Source: Polaribacter sp. SA4-10
GTDB lineage: Bacteria > Bacteroidota > Bacteroidia > Flavobacteriales > Flavobacteriaceae
Assembly (NCBI RefSeq): GCF_002163835.1
Contig: NZ_CP019331.1
Span: 1,116,001-1,180,000, forward strand
DNA: 64,000 nt
Direction of reading: 5' to 3'
The position numbers and the translations under genes were made by a program. The notes under the pieces are model-generated. The model was not told the origin of the DNA, searched no databases, and saw nothing but the letters and a program-made list of their open reading frames with translations. Positions 55,657-62,641 of this stretch are shown in pieces (the stretch's first letter is position 1; the number at the start of each line of letters is the position of its first letter).

Positions 55657-56742
55657 ATGAATTTATCAAAAAAAATGAACAAAATTTACTGTAAGATTTT
55701 CTACTGTACTTTAATTTGCTTGTTGGGCAGTTGCATACCTAAACCAGAAACAAATAAAGCAAAAAATAAACTTATAATTGAAGGCATGGTATGGATTCCT
55801 GGGGGTGTTTATGACCAAGGAGCTTCTAATAAGGATAAAATGGCATTGCCTCATGAAAAACCAAAACACAGTGTGCGGGTTGACGGATTTTATATGGACA
55901 TCACTGAAGTCACCAATGACCAATTTTCAAGATTTGTAAAAGCCACTAAGTATATGACCACTGCTGAACAACCAATAGAATGGGCATTAATCGCGTCACA
56001 ACTACCCGAAGGCACCGCAAAACCACACGATTCTATACTTCAACCCGGATCTTTATTATTTAAAAAAACAAAAATGTCTGTACCCAATTTATATGATTTT
56101 TCTCAATGGTGGAAATGGAGTATTGGCGCCAATTGGAAACAGCCTAATGGAAAAGGAAGTTCTATTGTTGGTAAAGAAAATCACCCTGTAGTGCATGTAT
56201 CTTTTGAAGACGCCCAAGCCTATTGCACATGGGCAAGAAGACGCCTTCCTACAGAAGCAGAATGGGAATACGCAGCAAGAGGTGGTAAAAAAGATAAAAT
56301 CTATTTTTGGGGCGATTTTGTTGAAAACCTTTCGTCTAATGTGAATAGCTGGGAAGGCGAATTTCCAGTTTCTAACACACAAGCAGATGGGTATGAAAAA
56401 AGTGCCCCTGTAAAAACATTTCCTCCAAATGATTTTGGTTTGTATGAAATTTCTGGAAATGTATGGGAATGGACCAGTGATTGGTACAATATCTATTACT
56501 ATTCAACATTAGCTTCTAAAACCGAAATTTCTACAAATCCTATAGGGGCGGATACTGCCTACAATCCCAACAACCCCAAAATTAGTGAGAAAGTTATTAG
56601 AGGTGGATCGTTTTTATGTAATGCTTCTTATTGCGCGAGTTACCGAGTATCATCTAGAATGGCTACAGACCCATCTACATCCTTAGAACATTTAGGATTT
56701 AGAACAGTTGCAACTCCAGAAATGGTCAACGTAAAGGATTAA
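55657..56742 (+). CDS. Lipoprotein formylglycine-generating enzyme (sulfatase activator)
   Basis: An FGE-sulfatase/SUMF1 domain behind a lipoprotein signal (CLLGSC). MVWIPGGVYDQGAS starts the domain. HPVVHVSFEDAQAYCTWARR, RLPTEAEWEYAARGG and EISGNVWEWTSDWY are the family blocks. At the end, RGGSFLCNASYC has the two cysteines (about residues 321 and 326) at the spacing of the copper-binding catalytic pair of true aerobic FGE. It should therefore oxidise the CxPxR cysteine of the five sulfatases of the locus. Many SUMF1-like lipoproteins lack these cysteines. As a lipoprotein it would act in the periplasm or outside. A start at a second ATG six codons later is equally possible. Confidence 0.88.
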   Translation: MNLSKKMNKIYCKIFYCTLICLLGSCIPKPETNKAKNKLIIEGMVWIPGGVYDQGASNKDKMALPHEKPKHSVRVDGFYMDITEVTNDQFSRFVKATKYMTTAEQPIEWALIASQLPEGTAKPHDSILQPGSLLFKKTKMSVPNLYDFSQWWKWSIGANWKQPNGKGSSIVGKENHPVVHVSFEDAQAYCTWARRRLPTEAEWEYAARGGKKDKIYFWGDFVENLSSNVNSWEGEFPVSNTQADGYEKSAPVKTFPPNDFGLYEISGNVWEWTSDWYNIYYYSTLASKTEISTNPIGADTAYNPNNPKISEKVIRGGSFLCNASYCASYRVSSRMATDPSTSLEHLGFRTVATPEMVNVKD

Positions 56743-56856
56743 CTTTATATAAATCCTCCCTAAAATAGTTCGATTTCACTTCCTTTAAATGCATTTTAAA
56801 AAACTTAAATCATTAATGATCAGTATGTTTTTTTTTTGTTTTTATAATTAATAGCC

Positions 56857-56878
56857 TAAAATAAAGTTGTTTTTTAAA
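56857..56878 (+). repeat. 22 bp direct repeat flanking the PUL, right copy
   Basis: Identical to 19090-19111. It lies about 115 bases after the last PUL gene. The recognisable reading frame of the broken HNH gene begins within a few bases of its right end and has no N-terminus, which suggests that this is a recombination junction. Confidence 0.5.
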
Positions 56879-57676
56879 TGTTTGCAGGAGTTACATAAAA
56901 GGAGAAGTTTCAGATATCGAATTATGGTCAAAAACAGAAAAATTAGGTTTTGTAAATGTAGTAGATGCTTTTCAAAATCTAAACGGATCAAAGGTTCCTG
57001 ATATTTTTTATTAAAAAAATATAAATCAGGTAATAAAGAAATAATTATTAAAGACAATCTTTTAAAGCTAAAAGAATCTTTTCATTTCCAAAACTTTAAT
57101 CAAGAAGTTGAAGCTCGTTGGAATTTGGTTGAAACTGCTTGGAACCTTAATCTAAGTCCTAAACTTCTTGAAATTAAATATGACGAAGATAAATCCTTCT
57201 TCTTTTTAGAAAATGATTTTATAAGAAGAACTGACATAACTTCCATTAGAGATTCTTTAAATGGATATCAGAAAGGTAAATATTTTTATAGTTTTCAATA
57301 TATTTCAGTTGTAAGTGGTTCATTTAATTTATGTCAAGTTGCACCTTTTATACCTCACCTTAATAAATCAGTTCGCAATCATTTTAGAGCAAATATAAAT
57401 GATGTATGAAATCTTGTTTTAGCAGATAAAGATTTTAACAGAAATAAATCTGATAGAATTCCAGATAAAAAAAAATTACTCAGATTGTTTAATAGAAATG
57501 AGTTTTACTTTCAAAGTAAACACCTTTTAGCTGAAACAATTATTAATCAAACAGGTAAGACAAAACAAAAAAGAATAGATTTTTTAAGTACACAATATCA
57601 ATTAGCATTAAATTCTGCAATTATTAATTGGAAACCAGAATTTGAATTAAATGGAATTTTTAATGAGCGTATTTAG
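56879..57676 (+). pseudogene. Broken HNH-endonuclease-like gene
   Basis: The frame is protein-like almost throughout but damaged three times. The 5' end is missing (first recognisable residues CRSYIKGEVSDIELWSKTEK). A frameshift lies near 57016 (after KVPDIFY). A TGA at 57407 sits where the pattern NDVWNLVL would need tryptophan. The part NHFRANINDV, stop, NLVLADKDFNRNKSDRIPDK resembles the HNH core of a family of predicted nucleases, in which WNLVLA and NxxKSDxxP follow the histidines. It overlaps the following HIT gene by 14 bases, so the two once formed an operon. Probably dead cargo of the element. Confidence 0.6.
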
Positions 57677-58029
57677 TAACATTGAAGAAAATAGAATAAT
57701 ATATCAAGGAAAACATTTTTTCTTAATAAAAGATGTATATCCAGTTTCACCAGGACATATTTTAATTATTTCAAATAAAGAAAAATTAGACTATTTTGAG
57801 TTAAACAAAAATGAACTTAAAGAGTTAACAGAACTAATTTATAAAGCAAAATAAATAATAGAAATTGAATCTAAACCAGATGGTTATAATATAGGAATGA
57901 ATTGTGGAAAAGTTGCAGGACAATCGATAATGCATTTTCATTGCCATATTATTCCAAGATTTAAAGGAGATATGCAAAATCCAAAAGGAGGAGTGAGACA
58001 TTATGTTGAAGGAAAAGGAAATTATTAAA
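57663..58029 (+). pseudogene. Broken HIT-family hydrolase gene
   Basis: The reading frame starts MSVFSNIEENRIIYQGKHFF and contains YPVSPGHILIISNKE. An in-frame TAA at 57852 interrupts it. It resumes IIEIESKPDGYNIGMNCGKV and reaches the histidine triad HFHCHIIPRF. An extra T at about 57962 then shifts the frame, and KGDMQNPKGGVRHYVEGKGN completes the family end. HIT proteins are small nucleotide hydrolases or transferases. With two lesions the gene is not functional unless the lesions are sequencing errors. Confidence 0.75.
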
Positions 58030-58133
58030 ATATACATTAGAAAAACTAAGTTAGAAATGGTAACTTAGGTTGTCGCTTTCTTTTTGTATCAAAAAAAATA
58101 TTACATTTGAGTAGAAATTCATTATAAATCAGA

Positions 58134-58156
58134 GTACACTATTCGGTACACGATTT
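58134..58156 (+). promoter_or_regulatory. Paired integrase arm-type sites at the right end of the element
   Basis: GTACACT and GTACACG start 12 bases apart, the second reading GTACACGATTT and lying 55 bases before the tRNA half, as at the left junction (56 bases). The pair is also similar to that inside the integrase end (14009 and 14021). Confidence 0.5.
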
Positions 58157-58201
58157 CATTAAAATAAAGCATAAAAGGGTAAAATTTGAATATTTAAATC
58201 A

Positions 58202-58385
58202 AATTCATAACCCTGAGGTCACGGGTTCAAATCCCGTTTTCGCTACAAGTATAAACTTAAATTAAATCAACGAATTGTGTCTCACAATTCGTTTTTTTTA
58301 TGCCTTCATTTTTCTTGCTTTTACAAAGAGTACAAGATAAGGTACACGATTCAGCTATGAAATTGAATTATTCAGAACCAAAAAT
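58202..58385 (+). repeat. Attachment-site repeat, copy 2 (tRNA-Met 3' half plus integrase leader)
   Basis: Same 184 bp as 13881-14064 with two substitutions. It carries the tRNA-Met 3' half (58203-58246), the terminator and the start of an integrase gene that is broken here. Distance between copies is 44,321 bases. As in copy 1 the tRNA 5' half is missing, so this is another junction between tandem elements. Confidence 0.85.
58271..58299 (+). terminator. tRNA-Met terminator, second copy
   Basis: The same 9 bp stem with TCT loop and T-run as at 13950-13978, carried in the repeat. Confidence 0.85.
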
Positions 58386-58835
58386 TTACACAGTTGGTGT
58401 TGATGTTGCCTCATGGTCTAAACTAGCTCCGAAAGATAAAAAAAATTACTTGGAGAGGCTTTTCTGAGGACTTTAATTACATTCATTTACAAGGAAACAG
58501 AAATAAATCTGGGGGAAGTAGAATTGTTCCAGTACCCTTCTATGTAAAGGATATACTTGTAAAAGGAGAACCGCATCATAATATCTATTCAGGAACACCT
58601 CAACCACTAAATCAGGATTACTTTAAGAACCTTTGGAGTCGTTTTAAGAGAAAATAAAATACACTTAAACAAGCAACAAACACTTTACTCATTTAGAGAC
58701 TCAGGAGCTATAAAAATCTTTAAAAGAGCGGGCTCCTTATCCAAACTACAGAAAGCGATGGGACACTTGTCTATAAATGTAGGTTTAACGTATATAAGAG
58801 GTTTAGATATAGCTGATTTAAAAGATAGAGTATAA
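58357..58835 (+). pseudogene. Broken tyrosine recombinase of the next element
   Basis: It begins like the intact integrase (MKLNYSEPKIYTVGVDVASW) for about 30 codons. It then jumps directly into the C-terminal catalytic half (EDFNYIHLQGNRNKSGGSRI), so about 230 codons are deleted. Further frameshifts follow. The remaining catalytic parts are YSFRDSGAIKIF (normally YSFRHT), AMGHLSINVGLTYIRGL with the GH and final tyrosine, and a normal end. The catalytic half is not the same sequence as in the intact integrase, so this was a related but different enzyme. Inactive. Confidence 0.8.
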
Positions 58836-58872
58836 ATCTGAATTTTTAAGAGAGTTCTTGTAAGTAGGTACT

Positions 58873-59745
58873 TTAGTTTCCTTTATTTAAAAATACCCGT
58901 TTTATGAATTCAGGATTAGATCCTGATATAATAAACGAAATGCTAATATGCCAATATGTTGCAATATAAAACAACAAGACAATCATTTGAAACACCCTAA
59001 AATCGACAAATTGTGAACTCAAAAAAACGATCAGTCCAATTCCTAATAATCCTAAACCATTCCATATAATAGCGTCTTTCCAAAATACATTCAAACGCTC
59101 TTTGTTTCCTTTAAATATGTCGCTTCGAAAAAGCGGTAGCATTCCCCAAAACGCAAAATGGTATAAAATTAATACCATCCAACTAATCGGTTTAAAAATC
59201 GTCAATAAACATAAAACTGGTGCTAAAACTAACCATGGATTAGAAACTAACAACCCCTTAATTGACTCCAATTTATAAAAGTGTTTTTTGGAAATAAATA
59301 GTAATGATAATAATGACAGAAAAAACACAACATAACAACATAAAATCAAAGAATCATACGCATTAAAATCACCTCTGCAAGCAATTAAAAATGAGCTCAA
59401 AACAATTAAAAAATAGAGAAAATTGAAGAAGATGTTTTTTTCAAAGAAGGATTTGTATGAATACGTTTCGGAAATAGCATGGTGTAAAGCAAAGTAGAAA
59501 ACCAACCCTAAAGCCCCAAATTTAAGGCCTAAAATCAAACTTATTGGAATTAGTATCATTATTGTAACTTTTTTCCAATACACACGAAAAGAAGAGGAAA
59601 GGCCTCTTTGAGAATTTTTAGCTCCTAGTAATATATGAGGAATTCCAGTACCTAAAACAAGTATGGTTAAATATATTTCTGGAAGCACCCAAGAAAGAGG
59701 GCCAAAAAAAAGTATAAAAAATAAGATAAAAAAAAATCTAATCAA
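58873..59745 (-). CDS. Polytopic membrane protein with conserved histidines (Brp/Blh-like?)
   Basis: 290 residues with about nine hydrophobic helices. Histidines sit in or near the helices: TGIPHILLGA (about 36), FALHHAISETYSY (about 90), LYHFAFWGMLPLF (about 196) and TYWHISISF (about 263). This spacing is reminiscent of membrane di-iron enzymes and loosely of the Brp/Blh carotene-cleaving family, whose first motif is GLPHGALD, but similarity is too weak to assign it. It faces away from the MBOAT pair, sharing the upstream region. No operon partner on its strand. Confidence 0.5.
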   Translation of the reverse strand: MIRFFFILFFILFFGPLSWVLPEIYLTILVLGTGIPHILLGAKNSQRGLSSSFRVYWKKVTIMILIPISLILGLKFGALGLVFYFALHHAISETYSYKSFFEKNIFFNFLYFLIVLSSFLIACRGDFNAYDSLILCCYVVFFLSLLSLLFISKKHFYKLESIKGLLVSNPWLVLAPVLCLLTIFKPISWMVLILYHFAFWGMLPLFRSDIFKGNKERLNVFWKDAIIWNGLGLLGIGLIVFLSSQFVDFRVFQMIVLLFYIATYWHISISFIISGSNPEFIKRVFLNKGN

Positions 59746-59815
59746 TGTTTTAATAATTTCTATAAAAATACTAATAGTTCAAGACATATAATATACATTT
59801 ACCGTAAATAATTAA

Positions 59816-61324
59816 ATGGGTTTTGTAAATTTATTTTTTTGGCTTGCATTTAGCGGATATTTTCTAATATACTGGACTATCTTAAACCGACCAGATCGAC
59901 TCAGGTTAAGGAATATTAGTCTATTAATAGTAAGTTATCTTTTTTATGCTAGTTGGGATTGGAGATTTCTTGGAATCATTGTTTTCAGCTCTGTTCTAGA
60001 CTACATTATAGGACTAAAATTAGATACCTTAACAAATATCAGGAAACGAAAAGGGCTTTTATTCCTGAGTATTTTTGTAAACCTAGGATTTTTATCGGTC
60101 TTTAAATATCATAATTTTTTTATTGAATCCGCTCAGTTAGCCCTTAACTCTATTGGAGTAAATCATGATCTTCTATATCTTAACTGGGTACTACCTGTTG
60201 GTATTAGTTTTTATACGTTCCAGACAATGAGTTACACTATTGACGTTTATAGAAAAGAAATAACTTCAACTAAAGACCCCTTTGTCTTCTTTACCTATAT
60301 CGCATTTTTCCCTCAGTTGCTGGCAGGACCAATTGAGCGAGCTAAAGATTTAATTCCACAATTTGAAAAAATTCACTCCTTTGAGCTTCAAGAAGCAAAA
60401 AAAGCAGTTTTACGGATATTATGGGGGGCTTTTAAAAAAATTGTAATTGCAAATAGGTTGGCTTTTTATGTAAATGAAGGCTATGCAAACCCTGACCAGT
60501 TGACAGGTTTAACCACCATATTGGTTATTGTCTTTTTTGTGATTCAATTGTATTGTGATTTCTCTGGTTACTGCGATATCGCAATTGGTAGTGCTCGCTT
60601 ATTAGGTTTTAAACTAAGTGAAAACTTTACGCGCCCTTTGTTAGCAAAAAATATTAAAACACTTTATCAACGTTGGCACATTACAATTCATAAATGGTTT
60701 CGTGATTATGTGTATTTTCAACTCAAACTCCCAAAAACAGCACCAAGAAAGGCATCAAGAAAGGTGCTGAATGTTCTTATTGTTTTTGGTTTGGCAGGTC
60801 TTTGGCATGGCTCTGGATGGAATTTTCTTCTTTGGGGTATAATAAATGGTCTCTTAATTATACTTTATGACCCAGTTATTGATAAAGCTTTAGAAACAGG
60901 AAATTTACTATTGATTTCTGCAACACGTATTTTGGCTCATACGGCCGTTGGTCTATCGCTCATTTTTTTTAGAAGTAAAAACTTAGATCAAGCCAAAGCT
61001 ATATTCCAGGGGCTATCGCGTTGGGAATTCTCAATGTGGAATATCGAAGAGCTCGCAAATCAAATTCAGATAGGTTTGAATAAAAATGAGATAATGTTTG
61101 GACTACTATTTATACTTATTGTTTTTATCGTTGAATACCATCAAGAATATCATAAAGAGCGAATTCATTCTTTTTATACTGGCCATGGATTAAAGAGGTG
61201 GACTATTAGCCTAGCCCTCTCCCTAAGTATCCTGTTTTTTGGTTTTCACAGTGGAAGAAAAGGTGCTGAAACCTCTAAAGCTAATAAAAACAAGCAAGAA
61301 GAATTTATTTATGAAGAATTTTAG
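59816..61324 (+). CDS. MBOAT-family membrane O-acyltransferase (AlgI-like)
   Basis: About 10 to 12 membrane helices, with GPIERAKDLIPQFE, LYQRWHITIHKWFRDYVYF and GLAGLWHGSGWNFLLWGIIN, whose histidine is the catalytic residue of the family. AlgI-type MBOAT proteins pass acyl groups across the membrane for O-acylation of exopolysaccharides, alginate or cell-wall polymers. Length (502) is normal. The gene directly downstream encodes an SGNH-like protein, the usual partner that completes acyl transfer outside. The acceptor polymer is not indicated. Confidence 0.92.
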   Translation: MGFVNLFFWLAFSGYFLIYWTILNRPDRLRLRNISLLIVSYLFYASWDWRFLGIIVFSSVLDYIIGLKLDTLTNIRKRKGLLFLSIFVNLGFLSVFKYHNFFIESAQLALNSIGVNHDLLYLNWVLPVGISFYTFQTMSYTIDVYRKEITSTKDPFVFFTYIAFFPQLLAGPIERAKDLIPQFEKIHSFELQEAKKAVLRILWGAFKKIVIANRLAFYVNEGYANPDQLTGLTTILVIVFFVIQLYCDFSGYCDIAIGSARLLGFKLSENFTRPLLAKNIKTLYQRWHITIHKWFRDYVYFQLKLPKTAPRKASRKVLNVLIVFGLAGLWHGSGWNFLLWGIINGLLIILYDPVIDKALETGNLLLISATRILAHTAVGLSLIFFRSKNLDQAKAIFQGLSRWEFSMWNIEELANQIQIGLNKNEIMFGLLFILIVFIVEYHQEYHKERIHSFYTGHGLKRWTISLALSLSILFFGFHSGRKGAETSKANKNKQEEFIYEEF

Positions 61325-61329
61325 GACAG

Positions 61330-62367
61330 ATGAATAAAACTGATTTTAAACTATTTTTACATGATATAGCTCTCGGGTTATTTACTTTAGTGTTCATACT
61401 TTTTTTATGTAACATGAGCGGTGTATTCGACGATGATAGAGTGGTTAGTTTAAAACCCGAACTCATGTGGCGTTCATTGGTAAAAAGAGATTCAGTGAAT
61501 ACAGCAAAAATTATATTTTCCGGAAACTCACAATCTTATACAATGAACCCAATTATTTTAGACTCTATAACTGAAAAATCATCTCAATTTTTTGGATTTC
61601 CAGGTGCTGGTATAGAGCCACTTTCGTGGTTTTTTTTAAATTCTTGGGACTATTTAAATCCTGAATTGATCGTTTTAGAAACACATTCTTTCAAATCAAC
61701 CCTATCCACTGCAAGAACAAAGCTTGATTCTACCAGGTATAAAAGATGGCAGAATGCCCCTCCTCGTTTTATCCCTTGGTCAAAAACAAAATTTATAGAC
61801 TTCCCAGGTCAAGTTTATAATAATAAAGATGCACTTACTGATTTATTTAATCCGTTCACAAGAAATTATTCTTTAATTGATTATTCACCAGGTCAATTAT
61901 ATGAAGGTCTATTCCCCTCCGAAAAGAAGCAATTAAAAGGGTTTAGAAAAAGTCAGTATTTACCAATTTCAGATAGTCTAATGAATCAATATCGCAATGG
62001 TTGGAATTCATTTCCTGACACCCCAGTAGACTTAACAGTATTGCCAATTGTTAAAAAACTAATTAAAGATTGTCAATCTAAAGGCATCAAGGTTCTTATT
62101 TACGAATCTCCCATGTATTATAAACACTTTGCAGATCAAAAAAAGCGTAATATACAGTTAGCTTCTTTTTGCAAACAACTTAATGTTCCCTTTGTAAATC
62201 TAAACCTAGAGCCTTCGTTAACTAGAAATCCTAATTATTTTCAGGATACGAAAGAAAATAACCAGCATTTAACTTCTGAGGGAGGAGATGCCGTAGCTAA
62301 AGTACTTGCAAATAAGATTGTACAACTCAAACTTCTATCAAAAACAAAAAAGAGTACCCATTTCTGA
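61330..62367 (+). CDS. SGNH-like membrane-anchored partner of the MBOAT protein
   Basis: An N-terminal transmembrane helix (about residues 13-30) anchors an outside domain of about 310 residues. Block I reads IIFSGNSQSY (about 64), near the GNS/GDS serine of SGNH hydrolases. Near the C-terminus NNQHLTSEGG (about 318) takes the place of the catalytic DxxH, with N instead of D. FYESP-like text (VLIYESPMYY) resembles DltD/AlgX-type proteins. It starts five bases after the MBOAT stop, so the two are one transcription unit. Probably an acyltransferase partner; the replaced residue leaves activity uncertain. Confidence 0.65.
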   Translation: MNKTDFKLFLHDIALGLFTLVFILFLCNMSGVFDDDRVVSLKPELMWRSLVKRDSVNTAKIIFSGNSQSYTMNPIILDSITEKSSQFFGFPGAGIEPLSWFFLNSWDYLNPELIVLETHSFKSTLSTARTKLDSTRYKRWQNAPPRFIPWSKTKFIDFPGQVYNNKDALTDLFNPFTRNYSLIDYSPGQLYEGLFPSEKKQLKGFRKSQYLPISDSLMNQYRNGWNSFPDTPVDLTVLPIVKKLIKDCQSKGIKVLIYESPMYYKHFADQKKRNIQLASFCKQLNVPFVNLNLEPSLTRNPNYFQDTKENNQHLTSEGGDAVAKVLANKIVQLKLLSKTKKSTHF

Positions 62368-62380
62368 TTACTCTTGTAGT

Positions 62381-62500
62381 AGCGGAAACCAGACTCAAAC
62401 CAGTCACCTCACCTTCGCATCACAAGTTAAAGTAAATTACTGATTTATTGCGTTTTAAGTTTTTTATTATTTAAATCGTGTTCTAAAACGTGTTTAATTT
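62381..62500 (-). repeat. Inverted element end with tRNA-like 3' half
   Basis: On the minus strand this reads AACACGTTTTAGAACACGAT then TTAAATAATAAAAAAC, close to the sequence left of attachment copy 1, including the 12-base spacing of the two ACACG words. CTTTAACTTG and a tRNA 3' half ending GTTTCCGCTAC follow. The tRNA part differs from the tRNA-Met half (GAGGTGACTGGTTTGAGTCT, a T-arm with two wobble pairs). It looks like the end of another element of the same family, in the opposite orientation, whose body lies to the right. Confidence 0.5.
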
Positions 62501-62641
62501 AGATCGGATTATAATTTTATTATTGAGATTTAGTGATTTTTCTTACTTGTTTTCATAAAATAAAATACCATTAAATCATCTCTTAATAACAACTAACAAT
62601 ATAAAAGCTTTCCAACCTTATAAATAGCTTTGTCTTAAAAT

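Noticed and set aside
62381-62430. Functional tRNA on the minus strand
   Set aside because: The sequence upstream is AT-rich element-end DNA without D-arm or acceptor 5' strand, and the T-arm needs two wobble pairs.
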